Assembly (NCBI GenBank): GCA_007127695.1
Contig: SKYW01000004.1
Coordinates: 1-10,167 of the forward strand
Reading direction: 5' to 3'
Length of the DNA stretch: 10,167 bases
DNA from: Balneolales bacterium
Lineage (GTDB): Bacteria; Bacteroidota; Rhodothermia; Balneolales; Natronogracilivirgulaceae
Within the stretch, counting starts at the first letter, position 1; each line of letters opens with the position of its first letter. Both the position numbers and the translations under genes were made by a program. A model generated the notes under the pieces. It was not told the DNA's origin. It worked only from the letters and a program-made list of their open reading frames with translations, and did no database searches. Below are positions 1-8,158 of the stretch, in pieces.

Positions 1-81
1 CATGCCATTCATGCCAGCCTGCCATGCCAACCATGCCCGGCGTGCGCGGAGGACAATATATACCAATAAAATGGATAAATG
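1..81. other. Left-edge non-coding stretch with GGCATG repeats
   Basis: This is the short region just downstream of the tamB stop. CATGCC (GGCATG on the minus strand) occurs four times, starting at 1, 10, 23 and 32, so the spacings are 9, 13 and 9 bases. The right half (about 52-81) is AT-rich. There is no clear hairpin plus T-run that would terminate tamB transcription. One plus-strand frame is open from the edge to a TAA at 67-69. It could be the tail of a convergent gene, but 22 codons are too few to judge. Confidence 0.4.
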
Positions 82-3000
82 TCAGTAATCATATCGCCAG
101 AGCACATCCACCCCGCTCCGGTAATCATCACCGGCAGTAATGATCAGGTCAAGGTTGCGCAGCAGCATGTATTCGACGATCACCTGGCGTGCAGAATCCG
201 TGCCTCCCAGCTCCTGCAGGAATGCGATGAACAACCGGTCGGATACAAATTTCCCGGCTTTGACGCTGGTTCCGCCCCCGCCCCGGCGTGTATTTTCGAT
301 TTCGATGACATCGATCCCGAGACGGTCAGCAGCCAGGCTCTCGATCCGGTCCAGCATGATATCGACGGCAATATTGGTGGCCATGCTGCCATTGGACCGG
401 CCGGACATGGTCTGTTCCCATCCGGCCAGAGCATGGAACGGCCGGCCGAAGAGCGTATAGCTGATGATATCCTGCAGCTCCATTTCCGGCTCGCTTTCGT
501 ATTCAAATTCCGGATCGGACAGCGTGCCGGTAATGATATAGTAGATGCTGATGTCCTCGTACTGCTGGCGCGGCCGGTATAGGGTGCGGATATTGAGCTC
601 CGGCTCCATCGGGTCGCCACTGAAGGTCACATCCCCCCGCTCAAGCTGGAACCGTTTGTTGAACGTGGTAACGTGTCCCGATGTCACACCCATGTCGCCG
701 AACAGCTGCAGATCCCCGAAGGCCTCCTTCACGATATCGATTTCACCCCGCAATGCAAGATAAATCTCAGGATCGCGCCGGTTCTGCACAAACGCGTTGC
801 GGTCCACAATGAATATCACTTCCATGGCCAGACGCTCGAAAAACTCCGGGCCCTCGGGCTCCTCGGCGGCCTCCTCATCCAGGACCACCTCTTCAACCTC
901 CCGCTCGCCGAAATCATCCAGATACAACGTCCCGCGCTCCCAACGGACGGTACCCGAGAGGAACGGCTCTTCGAGCGTACCGGTCATGTCAATATTCATC
1001 CCGGCGTATATCTCCATGTCGCTGGTATTGAAGACACGGAAATTGGTTGCCCTGAGATTGAGATCCATCTGGTCGGGCATCAAGCCGTCCAGTGTGATCT
1101 CTCCACTGCCCGAGAAGGATCCTACACTCTGCACCGAAAGCTCCTGCAGCACCATGCGTCCGGGCTCCATCTCCATGTTCATCCTTATATTGCGCAGCGT
1201 AACCTGGTTCTCCACCAGACGCACCTGTCCGCCGGAAAGCGCCAGGCTGCCATCCACTTCGGGATCGCGCATGCTTCCGCGCAGCACGATATCGGCATTG
1301 AGTTTGCCCTGCAGGTTTCGCAGCAGCGCCGGGTCCAGAAAATCATTGAACGCGGCAAGATCAAAATCCCTGGTGAAAATGGTGAGCTCGATCTCGTCAT
1401 CGGGATCCGGTCCGAGAAACTCCATCGCCTGGAAATCCATGTGCAGCGGAACGCTTCCCTCAATCTCTGCGGCTTTCTGTCCAAGCGAATGGACGCGCGA
1501 AGTCAGAATGATATCGCTTCGGCTGTGGTCGTAATCCCACTCCATTACAAGCGAGTCGATGTCCACGTTGGATAGGAGCCCGTCCCTCAGAAAGAGCCCG
1601 CCTGTGAACTCGGGCGCACCGGCTGTGCCGGAAAGCTCGGTGGTCATTGAAAATTCACCGCGCGTCTGCTCCAGGCCGAATTCGGCAAGCAGCCCTTCAA
1701 ACATGTTAATATCAAACGGTTGGATGCGTACGTAGCCATTCACGGGCCGATCAAAAAAGTCACTGTCCCATTCACCGGGTTCCACCGGTTCGAACGGCAG
1801 GTCAAGCTCCGACTGCAGGAGTGCGATACTATCGTGCCAGATTGTTGCATCTGTCTGCAGGCGGCTCTCGCCAACGTCAAAGGCGAAGCGGATGGAATCC
1901 AGCCGGACATAATCCCATTCAAACTCTTTCAGCTCGGCATTGCCCGCCACTTCCATCACGTCATCATCCACCTTGAAATGAATGGTCCCGGAAAAAATGG
2001 CTGAAAAGAAAGGCTCGTCGAGGAACACATGCTGCAGCTGTCCCAGATTGGTGCTCCTGGCATCGATAAAGCCGGTCCAGGGTGTGTCCGATGTCCGGTC
2101 CAGATACAACCGGATTTCCGAATTCACATCGCTAACCAGATGGAGCGTATCCACCCGTACAACATCCTCCGCAAGCAACACATCAAAAGGACGGTGCAGC
2201 TGGTAGCTTCCGGCCGGATCGGATAGTGCCAGTTCGCGTGTATGCACACGGATGGTGTCGGCAATATCATAATCAGCGACCTGGCGGATACCGCTGTCCG
2301 CGCCAACCTGGATTTCAAAAGTGTACGTACCGGTGATTGCGGCCGTTCCCAGCATGCCTTCCGTAGTGAATGTGATGTCGCGGATGCCATGTGGACCGAC
2401 AGAAGGAGCGGTGATCTCAAAGTCGGCGTGGAAGCGGGTTTCAGAAGCGAGGATGACAGAGGCCGATCCCGCCACCTCTTCCACGCGAATGGAATCATAG
2501 CGGACGCTGTGCAACCTCAGGTCCGTTTCCAGGACCAGCTGGCCATCCGTATCAGCCATAATCGTTCCGGTAAAACGTCCGGGTACATTCAGGATCTCCG
2601 CACCGGCCAGATCGGCAAAACCCTGCAGGGCCATCAGCTCCAGCTCAAAATTGAGCCAGTTCTCCAGGTCGTACAGGTCCAGGATGTTCTGGCGCAGCGA
2701 AAGAGTGGCCTCGGCCGGATCGCTGAGCAGCCTGGCGTCTTCAACACGTGCGATTCCGTCGCGCAGTTGCAGATCGAGCTTCAGCTCTTCAAAGGGCTGC
2801 CGGTTGATGTGGGAACGCGACATCAGGAAAGATGCGTCCAAAGTCATGCTCTCCGGATCAATGCCCTCGCCGCTGAGTTCGATATTACCGTTGATATCGG
2901 TAACGAACTCTTCAAGGCCGGGAAAGCTGCTCGCATCCAGATTTTGAAAATCGATCGCAGCCTCGTATGCCGGCTCATCCGCAGCCCACAGGACGTCTGC

Positions 3001-4581
3001 GATCAGGTTCAGTTCGGCGCCATCGATCCGGATCGGACTCACGATGTGCAGCCGTTCGCCTGTCAACTCGGCATTCATTTCGGCGGTGACATCGGGATAG
3101 TCTGACATGGCCATGCGTTCCAGTGTGACCCCCGCTATCCAGGGGGTTTCACCGGGGACGTAACCCGTGCCGGAAATGTTTCCTTCCATGGTGATGCGGA
3201 CCTCGGGTTCATCCAAAGCGGCCCAGTAAGCGGGATTCATATCCGTGGTGTGCCAGCGGAAAGCCCAGGTCAGGGTATCTTCCCACCAGTTCCCGGCCTC
3301 CAGTGATGCCGAAACCGATTCATCCCCCTTGCGCACGTTCATATCCACCCGCAGGGATTCACGGGATGCGTCCAGCTCCATCTCAAAAGCATCCACCGAA
3401 TACGCATCGAACCTGGCATCCCGCACCATCAGATTGCCGGTGGCCTGGACGCGGTCCCATTCCATCAGCGGGACGGTGCCATCGAGCGAAAGTGCGAATC
3501 CTGCGATGGATGCGTGCAAGGTGTCGGTGCCGGTGAGTGTGGCGGCGTCGATGCGGCCCGAGCTCATGGCCAGCGAACGGAGCACAGGCTCTTGCATGAC
3601 GGACCATTGCGTATCGATAGTGAACTCCTCGAGTCCGGGTGCATCCACCGTGAGACCGGCGTGCAGGTCCTGCCGTGAACCGCCAACACGAAGTTCCACA
3701 TTCAGGTTCTGGCGGATGGGATATTCGTCGGCGTAGGCCGCCACTTCACGCCACGCAAGAGGGTCGAGGAGGGCCTGGACCCGGGTGGCATAGGTGACCT
3801 CGTCGTAGCTGCCGGAAGCCTCAAAAAGTGAATACGCCGTAGCAATGAGCAGTTTGTCGAGCGTGATGCGGCGTCCGTCCCAGGAGGCCTCGGAGCTGAG
3901 CTGGACGGGCGCATCGAGGCGTGATTCATGCAGGAAAAGGTCCATCTGCTTCAGATCGGCGAAGAAACCGGCATGGTTGCTTCCCAGGCGAAGACGCGTT
4001 TCCAGATCGCGTATCGCCAGCGGCTCTCCGGGCAGCAGGGCGCGCGCATCCACCAGAATTTCCGGCGCAGTGAAACGTACATCCGACAGGACAAACGCCG
4101 GGATGGACGTTTCCTCGTCCGGTTCCTCCTCGTCAAAAAAATCATCCGGGAGCAGTTCCATCACGTTCCAGTTCCCGTCTTCGTATTGCGTGAGTTCGGC
4201 CCGGAAACCAAGCGCGTACAGTTGGCGTATCTCAAGAGGGCGCCGGAAGAGGAGATCGATCACCGACCACGAAACGTGCAGGGTATCGAGTGAGAGCATG
4301 GGTAACGGCGACGGCGACGGCGACGGTTCCGTCGCATCGTCGGCATATATCCGCACGCCCTCGGCCGTCAGGTGGGACCACAGGTCGCCGCTCATTCGCT
4401 CGATGCGAAGATCACCGTGGATCATCTCCGACGCACGCGTCTCCGCTTCTGTACGGATGAAGTCCAGCAGCAGGTCTGACCGCAGCGCCAGCCGCAGGCC
4501 GGTCAGCAGCACCAGTATCACCGCCAGGGTGATCCATGGCCAGCGCCGTCGTTTTTTATTTTGCTCTGCCGGTTCCGTCAT
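82..4581 (-). CDS. tamB: Translocation and assembly module protein TamB (AsmA-like, DUF490 C-terminal domain)
   Basis: The product is a 1499-residue inner-membrane-anchored periplasmic protein, larger than the roughly 1260-residue E. coli TamB. A basic patch (KKRRR, residues 9-13) precedes one hydrophobic helix at about 15-33, a typical signal anchor. An AsmA-like start follows (GDLRIERMSGDLW, 56-68). The long middle part is repetitive beta structure rich in short amphipathic strands, which in this family forms a lipid- or substrate-guiding groove. The TamB domain occupies about 1150-1499. Its family hallmarks are FQLERGDVTFSGDP (1311-1324), GTLSDPE (about 1352), LFGRPF (about 1377) and the late GKFVSDRLF (1443 on). 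Acidic stretches lie at 146-159 and about 1226-1246, and a Pro-Ser repeat at 85-94. The gene lies 31 bp behind the Omp85-family gene and is probably cotranscribed with it. In known systems TamB works with TamA in outer-membrane biogenesis and intermembrane lipid movement. The start is chosen because it gives the anchor directly; no good ribosome-binding site is seen. Confidence 0.93.
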   Translation of the reverse strand: MTEPAEQNKKRRRWPWITLAVILVLLTGLRLALRSDLLLDFIRTEAETRASEMIHGDLRIERMSGDLWSHLTAEGVRIYADDATEPSPSPSPLPMLSLDTLHVSWSVIDLLFRRPLEIRQLYALGFRAELTQYEDGNWNVMELLPDDFFDEEEPDEETSIPAFVLSDVRFTAPEILVDARALLPGEPLAIRDLETRLRLGSNHAGFFADLKQMDLFLHESRLDAPVQLSSEASWDGRRITLDKLLIATAYSLFEASGSYDEVTYATRVQALLDPLAWREVAAYADEYPIRQNLNVELRVGGSRQDLHAGLTVDAPGLEEFTIDTQWSVMQEPVLRSLAMSSGRIDAATLTGTDTLHASIAGFALSLDGTVPLMEWDRVQATGNLMVRDARFDAYSVDAFEMELDASRESLRVDMNVRKGDESVSASLEAGNWWEDTLTWAFRWHTTDMNPAYWAALDEPEVRITMEGNISGTGYVPGETPWIAGVTLERMAMSDYPDVTAEMNAELTGERLHIVSPIRIDGAELNLIADVLWAADEPAYEAAIDFQNLDASSFPGLEEFVTDINGNIELSGEGIDPESMTLDASFLMSRSHINRQPFEELKLDLQLRDGIARVEDARLLSDPAEATLSLRQNILDLYDLENWLNFELELMALQGFADLAGAEILNVPGRFTGTIMADTDGQLVLETDLRLHSVRYDSIRVEEVAGSASVILASETRFHADFEITAPSVGPHGIRDITFTTEGMLGTAAITGTYTFEIQVGADSGIRQVADYDIADTIRVHTRELALSDPAGSYQLHRPFDVLLAEDVVRVDTLHLVSDVNSEIRLYLDRTSDTPWTGFIDARSTNLGQLQHVFLDEPFFSAIFSGTIHFKVDDDVMEVAGNAELKEFEWDYVRLDSIRFAFDVGESRLQTDATIWHDSIALLQSELDLPFEPVEPGEWDSDFFDRPVNGYVRIQPFDINMFEGLLAEFGLEQTRGEFSMTTELSGTAGAPEFTGGLFLRDGLLSNVDIDSLVMEWDYDHSRSDIILTSRVHSLGQKAAEIEGSVPLHMDFQAMEFLGPDPDDEIELTIFTRDFDLAAFNDFLDPALLRNLQGKLNADIVLRGSMRDPEVDGSLALSGGQVRLVENQVTLRNIRMNMEMEPGRMVLQELSVQSVGSFSGSGEITLDGLMPDQMDLNLRATNFRVFNTSDMEIYAGMNIDMTGTLEEPFLSGTVRWERGTLYLDDFGEREVEEVVLDEEAAEEPEGPEFFERLAMEVIFIVDRNAFVQNRRDPEIYLALRGEIDIVKEAFGDLQLFGDMGVTSGHVTTFNKRFQLERGDVTFSGDPMEPELNIRTLYRPRQQYEDISIYYIITGTLSDPEFEYESEPEMELQDIISYTLFGRPFHALAGWEQTMSGRSNGSMATNIAVDIMLDRIESLAADRLGIDVIEIENTRRGGGGTSVKAGKFVSDRLFIAFLQELGGTDSARQVIVEYMLLRNLDLIITAGDDYRSGVDVLWRYDY
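4305..4326. repeat. ACGGCG hexanucleotide tandem repeat inside tamB
   Basis: There are about 3.7 perfect copies of ACGGCG. On the tamB strand this encodes the Pro-Ser run at residues 86-92. A six-base unit can gain or lose copies without breaking the reading frame, so length variation would only change the Pro-Ser linker. Confidence 0.8.
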
Positions 4582-4612
4582 GGTGTTGTGAACTTTCCTT
4601 GATTTTCATGCA

Positions 4613-6592
4613 TCAGAATGCCTGACCGATACTGAAATGGATCCCCCACCGGGAAAACCAGTTGCCGAAATCCTCACCTTCGAAGATTTTCAGGTCCTCA
4701 TCCGTCGGGTTGACCTTGTACGCGAGATCGATCCTGATGGGTCCGATCGGCGACTGGTATCGAAACCCGCCGCCGACGCCAAATTGCATGTCATCCACGT
4801 TGATGTCGCTGATGCGTTCCCACACGGCACCGCCATCCAGAAATACGGCCATTCCAAAATGCCGGATCAGCATGTGCAACTCCTGCCTCAGTTCCAGGTT
4901 GAAATGATACATGGCCTTGCCGCCAACGGGCACATATCCGGAAAACTCCCCGTCGCCGTCAAATATTGCGCGCTTGGGACCAAGCTGCCGCCGTTGCCAT
5001 CCGCGCACCGAGCTGGTACCCCCGGCATACATGCGAATATTGGATGGCAAATCGTGGTCGCCGACACGACTGATCACGCCACCCTCGTTGCGCAATGCGA
5101 GCTGGGTGCTGCTTGTAAGATCCAAATACCGCCGTACATCAAGCGAATACCGATTATATCGGAGTGTTCCCGTGCCGAACAAACCGGAGAACTCGGCATA
5201 CGGGCGAAAGGCCCAGCCCTGGTACTGCTCCACTTCCAGTTTGTTGTAGTATCCCGAAAACGTCAGGGCGGAAATATTGTAGCGCTGCTCTTCGTCCGGC
5301 AGCCTGAAATCCGAACTTTCAACGATCTCCCTGTTACGGGTAAATTCGTAGGATACAGTACCGGCGGCCTCCCGGCTTATCTGGTAGATAAAACTGTTGT
5401 TGATACCGCCACGGAGAAGGATGTAGCCCGGTTCATCAAGCCGCTGTCCAAACGGTGAAATATTGATGCGGCTCTTTGGATTGAAAACATAGGGTATGTG
5501 ATAATCCAGGTTAGCCCTCTGCTCACGAAATGAGGCGCGTGTAGACACAGAAAAGGTATGCGCATTGCCCAGCGGGTTGCGGTGCATCCACGAGACACTC
5601 AGGCGGACAATTTCCTCCAGCCCAACCCCGGCCTGCACCCGTACGCTCCGGAGCGCGTGCTCACGCACCCGTATGTTGATATCGACCAGTGAATCGGGCT
5701 CCTGGGGTGGCAGGTTGACCGTTGCAAAACGGAACAGCGGGTGGCCGAAAATCTGCTGCTGTGCGGTCCGCAGCTTGCGGGAGCTGAACTGGTCGCCCGT
5801 CTTCAGATCGGAGTGCCGCAGCACGATGGATTCGGGAACCGTCTGGTGTCCGTCCACCAGAATCTCACCGAAATAGGTCATGGATCCTGGAACCAGCGTG
5901 ATGAGCACATCGGCGACGTGTCCGGCCGTATCTACCTGTGCCGTGACATAAGTCTCCGCAAAAGCGAATCCAAGATTGCGCAATGTGGACAAAAACAGCC
6001 CTTCCACATCGCTGTGCTGTATAAGCTGATAGCGCCTTCCTTCCTGCAGCAGCTGCCGGCGTTTCGCCCGGTCGAATTCGCGCTGCTCTTCCAGCAATGA
6101 GATGATCTCCTCGTCGGCATCCAGCTCATAACGCACGGAGCGGATCATGGTCGGCTCCCCTTCCACAATGTGAAAGTCAATGCGCCGGACCCAGTCCCGG
6201 CGGCCCTCCCTTACCTCCGAGCGCACCGTCACATGCGGAAACCCCCGGCGTTGATAGTACCGCTGGATGCGGATCTCGTCGCGACGAAGCTCGGTCGCAT
6301 CAAAGTCGAACCCGGACCGGTTCCAGAACCGGAATTTTCGGAAAAAGGAAGGCGATTCCAGGGCAATGATGTTCCTCATGGCCATCCCGGAGTACGTCTC
6401 GTTTCCTTTGAAGTCAATTCCCCATACGCGTTCGGGCGTATCCTCATCCAGCAACATCGTGGATGTGGCAAGTGAGGGTGATGCTGCAAAAGCGACAATC
6501 AGCAACAGGAGTGAGACGAAAGTGCACGGCCGAATGGAATAGCCTGCGCGATGAGATAGCAGAATCAACGTTTCGAATAACCTGTGGTGCAT
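4613..6592 (-). CDS. tamA: TamA/BamA-family outer membrane protein (Omp85, three POTRA domains)
   Basis: The product is a 659-residue outer-membrane beta-barrel assembly protein. A long n-region and a hydrophobic core at about 24-38 form a signal peptide, with cleavage likely near residue 42. Three POTRA-like units follow at about 55-146, 148-235 and 239-311. Recognisable cues are VWGIDFKGNETYS at the start of the first and TYFGEILVDGHQTVPE at the start of the third. The 16-strand barrel covers about 315-659. It has the L6-loop motif VRGW (529-532, usually VRGF or VRGY), GPIRIDLAY (617-625), and a terminal Phe that matches the C-terminal signal of outer-membrane proteins. Three POTRAs, rather than the five of proteobacterial BamA, and a tamB immediately downstream favour TamA over BamA; a housekeeping BamA is expected elsewhere in the genome. 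The ATG at 6592 is the only Met before the signal peptide. The neighbour across the intergenic region is a divergent NDH-2 gene. Confidence 0.92.
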   Translation of the reverse strand: MHHRLFETLILLSHRAGYSIRPCTFVSLLLLIVAFAASPSLATSTMLLDEDTPERVWGIDFKGNETYSGMAMRNIIALESPSFFRKFRFWNRSGFDFDATELRRDEIRIQRYYQRRGFPHVTVRSEVREGRRDWVRRIDFHIVEGEPTMIRSVRYELDADEEIISLLEEQREFDRAKRRQLLQEGRRYQLIQHSDVEGLFLSTLRNLGFAFAETYVTAQVDTAGHVADVLITLVPGSMTYFGEILVDGHQTVPESIVLRHSDLKTGDQFSSRKLRTAQQQIFGHPLFRFATVNLPPQEPDSLVDINIRVREHALRSVRVQAGVGLEEIVRLSVSWMHRNPLGNAHTFSVSTRASFREQRANLDYHIPYVFNPKSRINISPFGQRLDEPGYILLRGGINNSFIYQISREAAGTVSYEFTRNREIVESSDFRLPDEEQRYNISALTFSGYYNKLEVEQYQGWAFRPYAEFSGLFGTGTLRYNRYSLDVRRYLDLTSSTQLALRNEGGVISRVGDHDLPSNIRMYAGGTSSVRGWQRRQLGPKRAIFDGDGEFSGYVPVGGKAMYHFNLELRQELHMLIRHFGMAVFLDGGAVWERISDINVDDMQFGVGGGFRYQSPIGPIRIDLAYKVNPTDEDLKIFEGEDFGNWFSRWGIHFSIGQAF

Positions 6593-6628
6593 AAAAAACC
6601 GGATGACGGAAGATCAGGTAACGCTGCA

Positions 6629-6638
6629 AAACCGGTTT
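6629..6638. promoter_or_regulatory. AAACCGGTTT palindrome, with a half-site at 6596-6602
   Basis: A perfect 10-bp palindrome lies 37-46 bp upstream of the tamA start. AAACCGG recurs at 6596-6602 in the same orientation as the left half, so it can also pair with the right half across about 29 bases. It could be an operator, or a stem in the tamA leader RNA. No regulator can be named from the sequence. Confidence 0.35.
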
Positions 6639-6640
6639 CA

Positions 6641-6656
6641 TTTCAATGGATTGAAA
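6641..6656. promoter_or_regulatory. TTTCAAT-GG-ATTGAAA inverted repeat (candidate operator)
   Basis: Perfect 7-bp arms are separated by GG. The repeat sits between the start codons of two divergent genes, about 50 bp from tamA and 177 bp from ndh. The symmetry and size fit a binding site for a dimeric helix-turn-helix regulator. That role is inferred from form and position only. Confidence 0.4.
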
Positions 6657-6686
6657 GATAGCAAAGAATCGGCAGCGCTGACAAAC

Positions 6687-6692
6687 AGTATA
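6687..6692 (-). promoter_or_regulatory. Possible -10 box (TATACT) for tamAB
   Basis: TATACT on the minus strand lies about 95 bp upstream of the tamA start and differs from TATAAT at one base. The expected -35 position is an A-rich tract with no TTGACA-like hexamer, so the promoter call is weak. If it is used, both palindromes would lie downstream of the transcription start, in the leader. Confidence 0.25.
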
Positions 6693-6832
6693 CACAATCT
6701 TTTGCTGTTTTTTTATGGATTTTGCTTCTTGTTATGCATTTGGATGGATTTTCGAGGCCGTTTCCGAATGCTGCCGGTGGTTCCGGTGTTTGTGGTAGAC
6801 GAAAGAATACTCCACTCCAGATTCATTCAGCA

Positions 6833-8158
6833 ATGAACAAACGCAAGCAAGTCATTGTGGTCGGTGCCGGTTTTGGCGGACTCAGGGTCGTGCAAAAACT
6901 CTGCAAACAGCCGGTTGAGATCACGCTCATCGACAAGACCAACCACCATCTGTTCCAGCCCCTTCTCTACCAGGTGGCCACGGCCGCCCTTGCGCCAAGC
7001 GACATTGCCGTCCCGGCACGGGCCATCTTCAAACGGAACAAAAACGTGCATGTGCGAATGGGCGAAGTCGTGGATGTGGATACCGATAAAAAGAAAATCC
7101 ACCTGGAAAACGGACAAAGCCTTCCATTCGACTATCTGATCCTGGCACCCGGCACCCGCCACTCCTATTTTGGAAATGATTCCTGGGAGAAATTTGCTCC
7201 CGGACTCAAAACACTTTCCGATGCCCTTGACATCAGGGAGCGCATTCTTATGTCATTTGAAAAGGCCGAACGGGAGCCGGATCCGGAAAAACGCAAACAC
7301 CATGAGACGTTCGTGGTAGTCGGTGGAGGTCCGACCGGGGTCGAGGTTGCCGGCACCATTGCGGAGATATCCGCAAGAACCATGCGGAAAGACTACGAGC
7401 ATGTCGATCTGGATCTGCTCGAAATCATCCTGGTGGAAGGGCAGTCACGCATCCTCAACACCTATCACGAATCACTGAGCGAAAAAGCAGCTCGTGACCT
7501 TGAGCAAATGGGGGTGAAAGTGATGCGCAACAGCATGGTCACCGATGTGAACGAAGAAGGCGTGCGCGTCAAAGTCACGGGGGATGCGTCCGGAAACGGA
7601 CAGAGTTCCGATTCCAAAGAGGTTTTTATCAAGACCGGAACGGTGATCTGGGGAGCAGGAAATGCCGCATCACCGCTGCTTGAAACGCTGAAAGTCCCAC
7701 TGGAGAAAGACGGGCGCCTTCGGGTGGATGCGGATCTGAGTGTGCCCGGACACCCGGATATTTTCGTGATCGGCGACGCTGCCCGGCAGGTGAATCCCAA
7801 TGGCAGGGAAACGCCGGCCATCGCCCCGGGAGCGATACAGCACGGCGATCATGCGGTGCGCGTCATACGGGCCGACATGGCGGGGAAGGAGCGACCGGCG
7901 TTTGAATATTTCGACAAGGGAAGCATGGCCACCATCGGCCGGGCACGGGCCATTGCGCAGATCCGCAACTGGCGGTTCAGCGGCTTCTTTGCCTGGCTGC
8001 TCTGGTCCCTGGTCCACATCTTCTTCCTGATCGGTTTCCGCAACCGGTTCCGGGTCATGGCGGAATGGTTTTGGTTTTACCTGACTTTCCGGGGTGGATC
8101 CCGTTTGATCACCCGGAAACGCATGAAGCCCGAACCGGCACTCCAGGATCAGGAATAG
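6833..8158 (+). CDS. ndh: Type II NADH:quinone oxidoreductase (NDH-2), FAD-dependent
   Basis: The product is a 441-residue single-subunit, non-proton-pumping respiratory dehydrogenase. It oxidises NADH and reduces membrane quinone on the cytoplasmic face of the inner membrane. The first Rossmann fold has GAGFGG (11-16) with the FAD-ribose acid D34, followed by NHHLFQPLLYQVATAALAP (37-55), which is diagnostic of the family. The second dinucleotide fold has GGGPTGVEVAG (164-174), with VEG (201-203) at the end of its second strand. FVIGDAA (311-317) contacts FAD. The quinone-site segment reads APGAIQHG (331-338), with His where many bacterial members have a second Gln. The C-terminus (about 383-418, FFAWLLWSLVHIFFLIGFRNR and on) is the amphipathic membrane-binding part. 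The ATG at 6833 is preferred because the dinucleotide fold begins six residues later and the total length fits the family. An in-frame ATG at 6722 would add 37 unrelated residues. The last 10 bp overlap the end of the convergent permease gene. Confidence 0.94.
   Translation: MNKRKQVIVVGAGFGGLRVVQKLCKQPVEITLIDKTNHHLFQPLLYQVATAALAPSDIAVPARAIFKRNKNVHVRMGEVVDVDTDKKKIHLENGQSLPFDYLILAPGTRHSYFGNDSWEKFAPGLKTLSDALDIRERILMSFEKAEREPDPEKRKHHETFVVVGGGPTGVEVAGTIAEISARTMRKDYEHVDLDLLEIILVEGQSRILNTYHESLSEKAARDLEQMGVKVMRNSMVTDVNEEGVRVKVTGDASGNGQSSDSKEVFIKTGTVIWGAGNAASPLLETLKVPLEKDGRLRVDADLSVPGHPDIFVIGDAARQVNPNGRETPAIAPGAIQHGDHAVRVIRADMAGKERPAFEYFDKGSMATIGRARAIAQIRNWRFSGFFAWLLWSLVHIFFLIGFRNRFRVMAEWFWFYLTFRGGSRLITRKRMKPEPALQDQE

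Larger units (their letters stand above)
6593..6832. promoter_or_regulatory. Divergent intergenic region between tamA and ndh
   Basis: This 240-bp stretch separates two divergently transcribed genes and must hold promoters for both. It is AT-richer than the flanking genes, with a T7 run at about 6708-6714. I see two palindromic elements close to the tamA start and a possible minus-strand -10 box; these are listed separately. No convincing -35/-10 pair can be assigned for ndh. There is also no exact match to the Bacteroidota-type TAnnTTTG element, although TATGCATTTG near 6733-6742 is loosely similar. The ndh frame is open upstream to an ATG at 6722, but the extra 37 codons do not resemble the family. 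Confidence 0.5.

Noticed and set aside
1..69. Possible tail of a convergent plus-strand gene ending at the TAA at 67-69
   Set aside because: Only 22 codons are visible, two other frames are also open over most of this stretch, and the repeats make composition uninformative.
673..1575. 300-codon plus-strand open frame antisense to tamB
   Set aside because: It lies wholly inside the conserved C-terminal region of tamB and shows no recognisable motif. It is a shadow frame.
2242..3105. 287-codon plus-strand open frame antisense to tamB
   Set aside because: Its composition and lack of motifs fit a shadow of the tamB reading frame, which is intact throughout.
6722..6832. Upstream ATG extending the NDH-2 protein by 37 residues
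   Set aside because: The extension is not hydrophobic enough for a signal or anchor and matches nothing in the family. The Rossmann fold starts properly just after the ATG at 6833.
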